38,632 nucleotides of DNA, taken from NCBI RefSeq assembly GCF_004349215.1, contig NZ_SMKU01000047.1, forward strand, positions 1-38,632, read 5' to 3'. Position numbers and translations under genes: made by a program. Origin of the DNA: Actinomadura rubrisoli (lineage in GTDB: Bacteria > Actinomycetota > Actinomycetes > Streptosporangiales > Streptosporangiaceae). This document shows positions 17,929 to 26,646 of this stretch, one piece after another; the stretch's first letter is position 1, and every line of letters starts with the position of its first letter. The notes under the pieces were generated by a model, which ran no database searches, was not told the origin of the DNA, and saw only the letters and a program-made list of their open reading frames with translations.

Positions 17929-18624
17929 CTAGGAGCTCTGGCCTCGCTGCCAGGGCTCCCACTCGTCCGTGGGGATCACCAGGCCGAACGGCTTCGGCAG
18001 CCTGATCTCGTCGCCGAACCTCCACCTGACGGACTCTTCGTACACGCCGGCGAAGGTATCGGGGCAGGTGAACAGCGTGGTCATCGGCGCCGCCGGGTCG
18101 CGCTCGACCAGCAGGTAGTACGGGACGCCCACACGGGCGTAACCGCTCCACTTGGTCGGCCCGCTCCGCCCCGGGCCGGGCCGGCGATCGTTCCGCGCGT
18201 TGCCCGGCGAGGTGACCTCGACCGCGAGTGCCAGATGCCGGGGGCTCAACTTCTTGATCTGTGTCTCCCGGGCCTCGCGATCGTCCTTCTTGCTGAGAAA
18301 GCACAAGTCGGGGATGTAGCCATCATGGATCTCGCTCAGGACCACGTCCTGTGTGGTGATGCATCGCCACGGGTAGGCGGGGTTGGCCAGCTCGGCGGCG
18401 AACATCTGCTTCTGGATGGTACGGATAATGGCGTTGTGGGCGTAGTCCGGCCCTGGTGACACGACGATCTCCCCACCGATGATCTCGACTCGGGTGCCGT
18501 CGTGGGGGAGATCTATCAGGTCGGCGAGCTCGTCCCGCGTCCACAGGTTGTAGGGGGTGTCGGGGAGCTCGTGGTGGTGGTGGCTGGTGGCAACGATGCT
18601 CACTTTAGGTGACTCCTCCATCAC
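17929..18624 (-). CDS. Uma2-family (DUF820) PD-(D/E)XK nuclease-like protein
   Basis: Uma2 proteins are putative PD-(D/E)XK endonucleases, often present in many copies in actinomycetes and cyanobacteria; their roles are not settled. The 231-residue protein keeps the expected active-site layout: E52 in GGEIVVSPGP, D106 in YIPDLCFL, E136 in LAVEVTSPG and K158 in TKWSGYARVGVPYYLLVE. The start at GTG 18624 (GGGAG upstream) gives MMEESPKVSI; a GTG after the seventh codon, behind GGAGGAG, is also possible. HHHH near residue 15 is not a family feature. The TAG stop abuts the sigma-factor relic. Confidence 0.85.
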   Translation of the reverse strand: MMEESPKVSIVATSHHHHELPDTPYNLWTRDELADLIDLPHDGTRVEIIGGEIVVSPGPDYAHNAIIRTIQKQMFAAELANPAYPWRCITTQDVVLSEIHDGYIPDLCFLSKKDDREARETQIKKLSPRHLALAVEVTSPGNARNDRRPGPGRSGPTKWSGYARVGVPYYLLVERDPAAPMTTLFTCPDTFAGVYEESVRWRFGDEIRLPKPFGLVIPTDEWEPWQRGQSS

Positions 18625-18768
18625 GTTCGGCTCCCGTCAGCGTAGAGGCCCTGTGTACTCAGCGTACCCAGAATCGGTGATCCGGGCGGGAACCCCCCCG
18701 GGGGGCGTCGGGGATGATTATGTAGATTCAGTGCGCTTTGTGGGGTCGGTCAGGCGACGGGAGCTGGG
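18625..18768. promoter_or_regulatory. Divergent promoter region, Uma2 gene and SCO6745-like gene
   Basis: The 144 bases between the divergent starts contain TAGATT (18723-18728), a fair -10 candidate for the plus gene, and a C7G6 homopolymer palindrome at 18693-18705. No gene is seen. Confidence 0.35.
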
Positions 18769-19614
18769 ATGGACGGAGCGGTCGCGCGGCGTTTGTGGAT
18801 GGTGCTCGAACCGCTGCACGCGGTGACCTACTTCTCGCCCGAGTGCCTCGGGGCGAACAAGGAGGTCGGGCTCAGGGGGTTCTGGATGGGGTACTTCGGG
18901 AGCCGGGGCGCACCGCTCGGGGCCGTCCCGGCCGGGGTCGTGGAGGCCACGTTCTACGGGTTCCATCCGGAGCGGGTGCGGCGGGCCGTCCCGGACGCGT
19001 GGCGGTTCGCGTCGCCGGAGAGCATTCTGCGGGTGCGCGGCGTGGCCGCGGCCAAGGCGCTGCGCAGGGTGGCACCGGGGATCGAGGACGTGGCGCCGCA
19101 GGCCGTGCCGCTGCTCGGGAGGGCCGTCGGGGCGGCGGACGGAGCCGGGCGGGCGCTGTTCGCGGCCAACCGGGACCTCGGGGTCCCTGACGAGCCGGTG
19201 GAAGCACTCTGGCAACTGGCCACCGCGCTGCGGGAGCACCGGGGGGACGGGCATGTCGCGCTGCTGACCGGCGCGGGGCTGAACGGACTGGAGGCGAACG
19301 TTCTGGCGTCCAGTGTGGGCGCCGTTCCGGGGGAGCGGGTCAGGGAGAGCCGCGGCTGGTCGAAAGAGGCATGGGACGAGGCGGTGGCTGCGCTGACCCG
19401 GCGCGGCCTACTGGAGGGGGAGCGGGCGACCGAGGCGGGACGCGCGCTGAAGGACGACATCGAGCGGCGGACGGACGCGCTCGCCTTGGAGGCCTTCCGG
19501 GTACTGGACGACCCGGAAGGCCTCTACGGGATGCTCGCGCCGTTCGCCAAGGCGGTGGCCGAGTCGGGCGATATGCCGTTCCCCAACCTGATCGGGGTGC
19601 CCCGGATCGCCTAA
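18769..19614 (+). CDS. SCO6745-like conserved actinobacterial protein
   Basis: The 281-residue protein resembles the actinobacterial family typified by Streptomyces coelicolor SCO6745. The opening ARRLWMVLEPLHAVTYFSPE and the later GFWMGYFGSRGAPLGAV are characteristic. The C-terminal half (about 195-250) looks like a winged helix, which is why the family is sometimes placed with helix-turn-helix proteins, but DNA binding is unproven. The N-terminal half is helical and Ala-rich. GGGAG precedes the ATG by 5 bases. The TAA stop overlaps the convergent ftsH stop, leaving no room for a separate terminator. Confidence 0.75.
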   Translation: MDGAVARRLWMVLEPLHAVTYFSPECLGANKEVGLRGFWMGYFGSRGAPLGAVPAGVVEATFYGFHPERVRRAVPDAWRFASPESILRVRGVAAAKALRRVAPGIEDVAPQAVPLLGRAVGAADGAGRALFAANRDLGVPDEPVEALWQLATALREHRGDGHVALLTGAGLNGLEANVLASSVGAVPGERVRESRGWSKEAWDEAVAALTRRGLLEGERATEAGRALKDDIERRTDALALEAFRVLDDPEGLYGMLAPFAKAVAESGDMPFPNLIGVPRIA

Positions 19615-21674
19615 CCCGTCGTCGGGACGGTGCGGTCGACGCCGGCGGCGGCGTAGGCGGCCTCCTCGTCGAGGGTCTCCTCGGCGAGGAGGGTGGCCGC
19701 CAGGGAGTCGAGCTTGTCGCGGTTGGCGCGGAGGGTCTGAAGGGCCTCGGCGTAGCACTCGTCCACGATGCGGCGGGCCTCCAGGTCGACGGCGTCGAGG
19801 GTGCCCTGCGCGGCGTACTGGCCCATGGGGTCCATGCCGTCCGCCGGGAGGATGGAGAGCGGGCCGACCTTCTGGGACATGCCCCAGCGGCCCACCATCC
19901 CGCGGGCGATCTTGGTGACCTGCTCCAGGTCGCTCTCCGAGCCGGTGGTGATCACGCCGAAGACCAGTTCCTCGGCGGCCATCCCGCCGAGCGCGCCGAT
20001 GATGCGGCCGCGCAGGTACCGCTCGTCGTAGGCGTACCGGTCGCCCTCGGGCGTGGACACGGTGACGCCGAGCGCGCGGCCGTGCGGCACGATCGTGATC
20101 TTGCGGACGGGGTCGGCGCCCGGCTGGAGCATGCCGAGCAGGCCGTGGCCGGACTCGTGGTAGGACGTGCGGCGGCGCTCCTCGTACGGCATGACGAGGG
20201 AGCGGCGCGTGCCGAGCTGCACCTTCTCCAGGGCGGTGTGGAAGTCGGCCATGTCGACGGCGCCCTTCTCGCGCTTGACGGCGAGGAGGGCGGCCTCGTT
20301 GACGAGGTTGGCCAGCTCGGCCCCGGTCATGCCGGGCGTCATCTTGGCGACGGCGGTGAGGTCGGCGCCGGCGGACAGCGGCACCTCGCGGGTGTGGACG
20401 CGCAGGATCTCGACGCGGCCGTCCAGGTCGGGCGGGGAGACGGCGACCTGCCGGTCGAAGCGGCCGGGGCGCAGGAGCGCCGCGTCCAGGATGTCGGGGC
20501 GGTTGGTCGCGGCGATGACGACGACGCCCTCGGAGCCGGAGAAGCCGTCCATCTCGGTGAGGATCTGGTTGAGCGTCTGCTCGCGCTCGTCGTGCCCGCC
20601 CATACTGGCGCCGCTGCCGCGCGTCCGGCCGATGGTGTCGATCTCGTCGATGAAGATGATGGACGGGGCGGTCTTGCGGGCCTCGGTGAACAGCTCGCGG
20701 ACGCGGGCGGCGCCGACGCCGACGACCATCTCGATGAACTCGGACGCGGCCGCCGAGTAGAACGGCACGTCCGCCTCCCCGGCGACGGCGCGGGCGAGCA
20801 GGGTCTTGCCGGTGCCGGGCGAGCCGGTGAGCAGGACGCCGCGGGGCACGCGGGCGCCCATCCGGCGGTACTTGCCCGGGTCCTTGAGGAAGTCCACGAT
20901 CTCGCTGAGCTCGGCCTCGACCTCGTCGATGCCCGCGACGTCGGCGAAGGTCGCGCGCTTGTCGTCCGGCGCGACGGGCTTGGGCGAGCGGCCGAAGCCG
21001 CCCATGATCCCGCCACCGCCGCCGCCCCCGGCCATGCGGCGCTGCAGCCACACCATGACGCCGATCCACAGTCCGACGAACAGCAGGGTCGGCAGCAGGG
21101 AGAGCAGCAGGTTGGCGAGGAAGCCGCGGTCCTCGCTGACCGGCTTGGCCTCGACCTGGACCCCCTTCCGCACCATCTCGGTGAAGATCTTGTCGTCGGC
21201 GAACGCGGGGCGCAGCGTCTCGAACGCGGTGTAGGTCTTCTTCGCGTTGTCCTGGCCGGGCACCTGCTGGGCGTTCTTGAGCTTGCCCTGGATCTGGTAG
21301 CCCTTGGTGTAGACGTCCTTGACGTTCCCGGCGGAGACCTGCTGGGTGAACGCCGTGTAGGGGATGGTCACCTTCTCCTGCTTGCCGGTGACGTGCATCG
21401 AGACGTAGCTCAGCCCGAACACGACCAGGAGCAGCAGCCAGAACAGGGACGTGTTGCGGCGGGGCCTCCAGCCGCCGCCGAAGCCGCCGCGCGCCTTCCT
21501 CTCCGGCCGCCGGTCGGGCACGCCCTCGGCGCGCCAGGGCTGCTCGGGGTCGCTGCGAGGCGGCACCGACTGGCGCCTGCCCGGCTCGCCGGGATCTGGA
21601 CGGTGCGCCCTCGCCTCGCTCGGCTGTGGCGCGGGTCGCTTGGACGGCACGTCTGACAATCCCCCCGTACGCAT
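19611..21674 (-). CDS. ftsH: ATP-dependent zinc metalloprotease FtsH (atypical N-terminus)
   Basis: FtsH is a membrane AAA+ protease for misfolded and regulatory proteins. In the 687-residue version the order is: a Pro/Arg-rich cytoplasmic segment of about 70 residues, TM1 (about 77-93), an extracytoplasmic domain, TM2 (about 187-209), a G-rich linker, the AAA domain with Walker A GSPGTGKT (284-291), Walker B IIFIDEID (339-346) and SRH GRFDR, and the zinc motif HESGH (506-510). All catalytic elements are present. The long N-terminal arm differs from the usual FtsH, which starts close to TM1, and suggests a paralogue. The start is uncertain: ATG 21674, TTG 21695 and GTG 21653 are all possible. 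It is divergent from the SRPBCC gene. Confidence 0.92.
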   Translation of the reverse strand: MRTGGLSDVPSKRPAPQPSEARAHRPDPGEPGRRQSVPPRSDPEQPWRAEGVPDRRPERKARGGFGGGWRPRRNTSLFWLLLLVVFGLSYVSMHVTGKQEKVTIPYTAFTQQVSAGNVKDVYTKGYQIQGKLKNAQQVPGQDNAKKTYTAFETLRPAFADDKIFTEMVRKGVQVEAKPVSEDRGFLANLLLSLLPTLLFVGLWIGVMVWLQRRMAGGGGGGGIMGGFGRSPKPVAPDDKRATFADVAGIDEVEAELSEIVDFLKDPGKYRRMGARVPRGVLLTGSPGTGKTLLARAVAGEADVPFYSAAASEFIEMVVGVGAARVRELFTEARKTAPSIIFIDEIDTIGRTRGSGASMGGHDEREQTLNQILTEMDGFSGSEGVVVIAATNRPDILDAALLRPGRFDRQVAVSPPDLDGRVEILRVHTREVPLSAGADLTAVAKMTPGMTGAELANLVNEAALLAVKREKGAVDMADFHTALEKVQLGTRRSLVMPYEERRRTSYHESGHGLLGMLQPGADPVRKITIVPHGRALGVTVSTPEGDRYAYDERYLRGRIIGALGGMAAEELVFGVITTGSESDLEQVTKIARGMVGRWGMSQKVGPLSILPADGMDPMGQYAAQGTLDAVDLEARRIVDECYAEALQTLRANRDKLDSLAATLLAEETLDEEAAYAAAGVDRTVPTTG

Positions 21675-21692
21675 CACTCCACCCGGAGTGAT
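21673..21692. promoter_or_regulatory. Inverted repeat over the ftsH start region
   Basis: ATCACTCC (21673-21680) and GGAGTGAT (21685-21692) are perfect inverted copies with a 4-base spacer. They cover the candidate ATG start at 21674 and the GGAG that would be its ribosome-binding site. In messenger RNA this would hide both; as DNA it could be an operator. Confidence 0.5.
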
Positions 21693-21806
21693 CAAGGTCT
21701 TCCCGGGCCCGTACCACCGAAAACACGGGGCACGGGGAGTCCAGTCGGGCTCCGGGGTGGTAAACGGCGATCGCTTCCCGGTCGTTCCCTCTTGCCAAAG
21801 CTAAGG

Positions 21807-21842
21807 CCATTAGCTAACCTGTTGGCTAATGGAATTAGCCAA
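21807..21842. promoter_or_regulatory. Three-half-site operator between ftsH and the SRPBCC gene
   Basis: CCATTAGCTAAC (21807-21818) and GTTGGCTAATGG (21821-21832) are inverted with one mismatch. The second half overlaps a perfect inverted repeat TTGGCTAAT-GGA-ATTAGCCAA (21822-21842). The three half-sites alternate in orientation and share the core TTAGC. The AT-rich block stands out and lies in the shared upstream region of two divergent genes. A TetR- or MarR-type repressor is likely, but none is adjacent. Confidence 0.65.
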
Positions 21843-21872
21843 ACGGAAAACTCTCATAGCCAAGTAGCCGTC

Positions 21873-22382
21873 ATGATCCGCCGCATCGTCCTCGCCGCGA
21901 CCGCCCTCCCCGTCCTCGCCGGCGGCGGCCTGCTCGCCTGGGGCGAGCTCGCCCCCCGCGAGGTCAGCGCCACCGTCGAGATCGCCGCCCCGGCCGACAA
22001 GGTCTACGGGATCCTCACCGACTTCCGCGGCTACCCCCAGTGGAACCCCTTCATCGTCAAGGCCGAGGGCACACCGCGGAAGGGCGCCAAGCTCCGCAAC
22101 GAGCTGCGCGACTCGGGCGGTGGCAAGATGACCTTCCAGCCCAAGGTCCTGGCCGCCGACCCCGGCCGCGAGCTGCGCTGGATCGGGCGCATGTGGATCC
22201 CCGGGATCGTGGACGGCGAGCACTACTTCCGGATCGAGCCGGCGGGCCCCGGGCGCGTCCGCCTCACCCAGGGCGAGCGGTTCAGCGGCGCCCTCGTCCC
22301 GGTCGCCGGAGGGCAGCTCGACATGGCCGACGAGTTCGCCGCCATGAACGCCGCCCTCAAGAACCGCGCCGAGCGGGCGTGA
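21873..22382 (+). CDS. SRPBCC-family protein with N-terminal membrane anchor
   Basis: The 169-residue protein begins with a hydrophobic segment (about 3-25, IRRIVLAATALPVLAGGGLLAW) and continues with a START/Bet v1-like domain: SATVEIAAPADKVYGILTDF, YPQWNPFIVKAEG, a central GIVDGEHYFRIEP and a C-terminal amphipathic helix. SRPBCC domains bind hydrophobic ligands; the ligand is unknown. No ribosome-binding site is visible before the ATG at 21873, so the start is less certain; the frame is open to a TTG at 21792 but that would run through the operator. The gene ends 7 bases before the convergent modA-like stop. Confidence 0.8.
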   Translation: MIRRIVLAATALPVLAGGGLLAWGELAPREVSATVEIAAPADKVYGILTDFRGYPQWNPFIVKAEGTPRKGAKLRNELRDSGGGKMTFQPKVLAADPGRELRWIGRMWIPGIVDGEHYFRIEPAGPGRVRLTQGERFSGALVPVAGGQLDMADEFAAMNAALKNRAERA

Positions 22383-22389
22383 CCGGGTG

Positions 22390-23169
22390 TCAGCGCATGG
22401 GGGCCGGGCTGGCGAAGCCGTACTTGTTGAACAGCTTCTGCGCGGCGGGCGTGACGAGCCACGACACGAACGCCCCGGCCTGGTCCTCATGCGCGCCGCC
22501 CTTCACCGCCGTAGCGGGGAACGACGCCGTCACGTTCAGATCCCGGGGGATGGGAACGCTGCTCGCGGCGGCCCCCGCCGACCGCAGGTCGGTGATGAAG
22601 ACGAGCCCCGCGTCGGCCTCGCCGGAGCGGACCCGGTCCAGCACGGCGCGCGCGCTGACCTGCTCGGAACTCCACCGGACGGTCAGCCCCGCGCGGGCGA
22701 ACACCTGCCGCGCGTACCGTCCGACCGGGACCATCGCCGCGCCGACCACGACCCGCAGGCCCGGCCTCGTCAGGTCCCGCAGGCCCCGGACGCGCTTGGG
22801 GTTGCCCGGGGCGAGGGCGATGGTCAGCGCGTCATGGGCGACGACCCTGCGCGGGCCGGTCAGGTACCGCGCGGCCTTCTGCATGCTCGCCGCGTCCGCC
22901 GTCACGAGGACGTCGCCCGAGTCGTGGACGGACAGCCGCGCGGCCATCTCGTTGGACCCGCCGAACTCGAACCGCAGCTTCACGCCGGGATGCGACTGGC
23001 CGTAGGCGACGCCCATCTCGCCGAACGCCTCCGTCAGGGACGAGGAGGCCAGCACGGTGAGCGTGGCCGGGCCCGGGGAACCGCCGCAGCCCGCGGGAAG
23101 GCCGAGCAGGACGAGCAGGACGGACGCGCGAAGCCACCGCCGACGGGGGGAGTCGGGCATAGGGCTCAT
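22390..23169 (-). CDS. modA: Molybdate ABC transporter substrate-binding lipoprotein
   Basis: ModA proteins bind molybdate or tungstate outside the membrane for the ModBC transporter. The 259-residue precursor has a lipoprotein signal ending in the lipobox GLPAGC. The mature part shows LTVLASSSLTEAFGEMG, DVLVTADAASMQKA, and LVFITDLRSAG, family hallmarks. No modB or modC is in the window, so it is an orphan here. The ATG at 23169 is used; an ATG three codons downstream (23160) has a better-placed AGGATGAG. It is divergent from ung. Tungstate or another oxyanion cannot be excluded as ligand. Confidence 0.87.
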   Translation of the reverse strand: MSPMPDSPRRRWLRASVLLVLLGLPAGCGGSPGPATLTVLASSSLTEAFGEMGVAYGQSHPGVKLRFEFGGSNEMAARLSVHDSGDVLVTADAASMQKAARYLTGPRRVVAHDALTIALAPGNPKRVRGLRDLTRPGLRVVVGAAMVPVGRYARQVFARAGLTVRWSSEQVSARAVLDRVRSGEADAGLVFITDLRSAGAAASSVPIPRDLNVTASFPATAVKGGAHEDQAGAFVSWLVTPAAQKLFNKYGFASPAPMR

Positions 23170-23270
23170 CCTGGCAGAACGTCCGGGCTCCGCGGATTCG
23201 GCCCTGGCGTGTCAGTGTCCCGCACTAGTGTTTCGGGCAACTGGAGATCACCTTCCCCGGAGGCCCGACG

Positions 23271-23963
23271 ATGCCCCTCGACCTGATGGAACTGCTGCCC
23301 GGCGACTGGCGGGAGCGGCTCGACCCGCTGCTCGACCCGCTCGCCACCGCGGCCCTGGGCGCCTTCGTGGCCGGGGAGTACGCGGGGCAGACCGTCTACC
23401 CTCCGCGCGAGGACCTGTTCAACGCCTTCCGGCACTGCCCGTTCGACCGGGCCCGCGTCCTGATCCTCGGGCAGGACCCCTACCACGGCCCCGGCCAGGC
23501 ACACGGGCTCAGCTTCAGTGTGCGGGACGGCGTGCGGCTGCCCCCGTCGCTGCGCAACATCTACAAGGAGCTGGCCACCGACCTGGAGGTCCCGCCCGCC
23601 AAGTCCGGTGACCTCACGCCGTGGGCCGACCAGGGCGTCCTGCTGCTCAACGCGGTGCTGACGGTCCGGGGCGGCGACGCCGGGTCGCACGCGGGCAAGG
23701 GCTGGGAGGACTTCACCGACGCCGCGATCCGCGCGCTCAACGACAAGACCGACCGGGTCGTGTTCGTGCTGTGGGGCGCCTACGCGCGCAAGAAGGCCCG
23801 GCTCATCACCGGCCCCCAGCACACCGTGATCGAGTCGGCGCACCCGAGCCCGCTCAGCGCCAAGAAGTTCTTCGGCACCCGCCCGTTCAGCGCCGTGAAC
23901 AAGGCCCTGGTGGACGCGGGCCGGCCCGAGATCGACTGGACCCTGGCCCCGCCTCCGGCCTGA
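23271..23963 (+). CDS. ung: Uracil-DNA glycosylase, family 1
   Basis: Ung removes uracil from DNA to start base-excision repair. The 230-residue protein carries the catalytic loop GQDPYHGPGQAHGL (D69), the uracil-binding LLLNAVLTV, VLWGAYARKK, and the Leu-intercalation loop HPSPLSA (H191). All are typical of family 1. GGAGG at 23259-23263 precedes the ATG by 7 bases. The gene is convergent with menA, 64 bases away; CCGCTC and GAGCGG inverted copies at about 23996 and 24020 might act as a weak terminator. Confidence 0.97.
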   Translation: MPLDLMELLPGDWRERLDPLLDPLATAALGAFVAGEYAGQTVYPPREDLFNAFRHCPFDRARVLILGQDPYHGPGQAHGLSFSVRDGVRLPPSLRNIYKELATDLEVPPAKSGDLTPWADQGVLLLNAVLTVRGGDAGSHAGKGWEDFTDAAIRALNDKTDRVVFVLWGAYARKKARLITGPQHTVIESAHPSPLSAKKFFGTRPFSAVNKALVDAGRPEIDWTLAPPPA

Positions 23964-24027
23964 CCCGCCGCCTGTTCCGCGCCCTCGGCGGGACGGCCGC
24001 TCTGCTCGCGATCGTGCGCCGGAGCGG

Positions 24028-24894
24028 TCAGATCGAAAGGCCGACGGCCAGTAGTGCTCCGTAGGCGATCTGGAGGCGGCCGGTCTCGCCCAGCACCGGG
24101 ATGAGGGCGGGTCCGGCCGCGCCGTTCAGCACCTTCTGCGTCGGCGGGACCGACAGCGGCGCCGCCAGGAGCGCGATCAGCGCCCACGGGTGCGGCGCCG
24201 CCAGGACCAGCACGGCCATGAACGGCAGCGCGACGCACGCGGCGTACATGATCCGGGTCCAGCGGTCGCCGAGAAGCACGGCGAGGGTGCGCTTGCCCGA
24301 CACCCGGTCGGTGGGGATGTCGCGCAGGTTGTTGGCGACCAGCAGCCCGCAGGCCAGCAGCCCGATCGGGACGGCCGCGACCCACGCCTCCCACGGGAGC
24401 CCCTCGACCTGGACGTAGGTGGTGCCGACCACGGCGACCAGGCCGAAGAACACGAACACCGACACCTCGCCGAGCGCCCGGTAGCCGTACGGCGTCTTCC
24501 CGCCGGTGTAGAACCAGGCCGCGAGGATCGCGAACGCGCCGACCAGCAGCAGCCACCAGGTCGTCGCGGCGGCGAGCGCCAGCCCGGCCACCGCGGCCGC
24601 CAGGAAGCTGCCGAGCGCGGCGCCGAGCACCTGCTTCGGCGGGGCGACCTTCGAGCCGACGAGCCGCAGCGGGCCGACGCGTTCCTCGTCGGTGCCGCGG
24701 ACGCCGTCGCTGTAGTCGTTGGAGTAGTTCACGCCGATCTGCAGCACGAGGGCCACGAAGGCGGCGAGCAGGGCGCGCCACCAGACGGCGTGCCCCTCGC
24801 CGATCGCGACGCCGGTGCCGACGACGACGGGCACGAGGGACGTGGGCAGGGTGCGGGGCCGGGATCCGGCGACCCATTGGGAGAGCGTGGCCAC
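24028..24894 (-). CDS. menA: 1,4-dihydroxy-2-naphthoate polyprenyltransferase
   Basis: MenA prenylates dihydroxynaphthoate in menaquinone synthesis, the respiratory quinone of actinobacteria. The 288-residue membrane protein has the two Asp-rich motifs NYSNDYSDGVRGTDEERVG and ANNLRDIPTDRVSGKRTLAV, which bind Mg-prenyl diphosphate. About eight or nine hydrophobic helices are visible. The chosen GTG gives MATLSQWVAGSRPRTLP, the usual actinobacterial beginning; a GTG two codons upstream (24900) is an alternative. Only 34 bases separate it from the MFS gene upstream, so it is likely to be expressed as the last gene of that run, unless it has its own promoter inside the MFS gene. Confidence 0.95.
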   Translation of the reverse strand: MATLSQWVAGSRPRTLPTSLVPVVVGTGVAIGEGHAVWWRALLAAFVALVLQIGVNYSNDYSDGVRGTDEERVGPLRLVGSKVAPPKQVLGAALGSFLAAAVAGLALAAATTWWLLLVGAFAILAAWFYTGGKTPYGYRALGEVSVFVFFGLVAVVGTTYVQVEGLPWEAWVAAVPIGLLACGLLVANNLRDIPTDRVSGKRTLAVLLGDRWTRIMYAACVALPFMAVLVLAAPHPWALIALLAAPLSVPPTQKVLNGAAGPALIPVLGETGRLQIAYGALLAVGLSI

Positions 24895-24928
24895 AGTCAC
24901 CGCTTGTTCTCGTGGGACGACAGGGGGA

Positions 24929-26602
24929 TCACGCCTTCGATTCTCCCCGATGTTGATCAGTGCTCGGGCGCAGGCGCAGCGACATCGCGAGGCCGAGCGC
25001 CAGGATCGCGGCGGTGGCGAGCGCCCCGTGCCTGGTGGCGACGGCGAGGCTCGCGTCGGCCGCGTGCGCCTCGGCGGCCATGCCGGGGGTGCGGTGCAGG
25101 TCACGCCCGTAGGTTCCGGCGCTGTCCCGCAGGTCGTGGGCCACGGCGGCCCGCCGGTCCGGCGGCAGCGGGGTGCCGGACAGCCGGTCGGTCATCGCGT
25201 GCCCGAGGCTCGTGGCGAACACCGTCCCGATCAGCGCGATGCCGAGCGCCGCGCCGACCTGCCGGGCCGTGGACTGGGTGCCGGACGCCTGCCCGGCCTG
25301 CGCGGGCGGGACGTCCGCGAGCGAGACGTTGGTGAGCTGCGCCGAGGTCAGGCCGAGGCCCAGCCCGTACAGCAGCATCCACGGCGCGAGCCCGAACCCG
25401 GTGGTGGTGGCCGACACGGTCAGGCCCAGCGCGACGACGGCGGCGACCTCCAGCACCATGCCGATCTGGACGACCCGGTGGGCGCCGCGCTTGTTGGCGA
25501 GCCTGCCCGCGTACCCGCCGGACAGGAACGCGCCGACGGCCAGCGGCAGGATCGCCACGCTGATCTGCAGCGGGGACGTGCCGTGCACGCCCAGCAGGAA
25601 CAGCGGCAGGATGAACAGCAGTCCCAGCTCGCCCACGTTGATCAGGGACGAGGCGAGGTTCCCGCGCCGGAAGTTCGGGATGCGGAACAGCTCCAGGTCG
25701 AGCATCACCGGCCGTCCGGCGGACGCCCTCGCCCGCTCGACCACGACCAGGGCCGCCAGGAGCACCAGCCCGGTGGCCATGACGACCGGGACCGGCGACA
25801 GCCCGGTGCCCGGCCAGTCCAGCCCGCCGACCGAGAACGACCGTGTCGCGGCCCACCAGCCGTACGTCTGGCCCTCGATGAGCCCGAACACGAGCGCGCC
25901 GAGGCCGAGCGCGGACAGCAGCCCGCCCACCCAGTCGATCTCGCGCAGGGCGCCCCGCGGGCCCGGTCCGCCGGGTCCGGACGGGGCCTGCCGGGTCTCG
26001 GGCATCAGCGCGAGCGCGCCCACGATCAGCGCGGCGCCGAGCGGCAGGTTGATCCCGAACGCCCAGCGCCAGCCGCCGCCGGTGGCGACCGCGCCGCCGA
26101 TCAGCGGGCCGAGCGCGGCCATCCCGCTGATCAGCGAGCCCCAGATCCCGAACGCGACCGCGCGGTCCCGCCCGGTGAACACCGCGTTCACCGTCGACAG
26201 CGTCGCCGGCATGATCATGGACGCGCCGACGCCCTGCAGCGCCCGCGCGCCGATCAGCGCGCCGCCGCTGCCCGCCAGCGCGGCGAGGACGCTGGCGGCC
26301 GCGAAGATCCCCACCCCGGTGACGAACATCCTGCGCCGCCCGAACAGGTCGCCCGCCCGGCCGAACGGGATCAGCAGCGCCGCGAACACCAGCGAGTAGA
26401 CCGAGGTGACCCATTCGGCGCCGGTGGCCGTCAGGTCCAGTCCCGTGACGATCCGGGGCAGCAGCACGCCCACGATCGTGGCGTCCACCACGATCAGGGA
26501 GACGCCCAGGCTCATGACGACCATGCCGAGCCAGCGGCGGCGGCCGCCGGAGGGGGCGGGCGCGTCGGCGCGCGGCGGTGTCAGGGAGATGGACTCGGGC
26601 AC
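24929..26602 (-). CDS. MFS drug exporter, DHA2 (14-helix) family
   Basis: DHA2 transporters expel drugs and other compounds using the proton gradient. The 557-residue protein has the motif A region FGRAGDLFGRRRMF, the N-terminal helix-1 motif LIVVDATIVGVLLPRI, and motif C-like ALGPLIGGAVATGGGWRWAF. About 14 hydrophobic helices are visible. The GTG at 26602 was chosen because a family-like N-terminus follows about 25 residues later; its ribosome-binding site is poor. It lies between a GNAT gene and menA on the same strand. The substrate is unknown. Confidence 0.9.
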   Translation of the reverse strand: MPESISLTPPRADAPAPSGGRRRWLGMVVMSLGVSLIVVDATIVGVLLPRIVTGLDLTATGAEWVTSVYSLVFAALLIPFGRAGDLFGRRRMFVTGVGIFAAASVLAALAGSGGALIGARALQGVGASMIMPATLSTVNAVFTGRDRAVAFGIWGSLISGMAALGPLIGGAVATGGGWRWAFGINLPLGAALIVGALALMPETRQAPSGPGGPGPRGALREIDWVGGLLSALGLGALVFGLIEGQTYGWWAATRSFSVGGLDWPGTGLSPVPVVMATGLVLLAALVVVERARASAGRPVMLDLELFRIPNFRRGNLASSLINVGELGLLFILPLFLLGVHGTSPLQISVAILPLAVGAFLSGGYAGRLANKRGAHRVVQIGMVLEVAAVVALGLTVSATTTGFGLAPWMLLYGLGLGLTSAQLTNVSLADVPPAQAGQASGTQSTARQVGAALGIALIGTVFATSLGHAMTDRLSGTPLPPDRRAAVAHDLRDSAGTYGRDLHRTPGMAAEAHAADASLAVATRHGALATAAILALGLAMSLRLRPSTDQHRGESKA

Positions 26603-26646
26603 GACCTCAAAGATATGGCCGGGCCGGCAGTGCCCCTCACCGACCC

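Noticed and set aside
18564..18580. HHHH in the Uma2 protein as a metal motif
   Set aside because: It is in the variable N-terminus, outside the nuclease fold, and could be upstream of the true start.
18693..18705. C7G6 palindrome as a terminator
   Set aside because: It has no loop-forming spacer and lies between divergent starts, so it is more likely a homopolymer accident.
19371..21656. 761-residue plus-strand frame across ftsH
   Set aside because: It is antisense to FtsH, with an unnatural composition and no recognisable motif.
21792..21872. SRPBCC protein starting at the TTG at 21792
   Set aside because: The extra residues cross the operator repeats and resemble no signal or domain.
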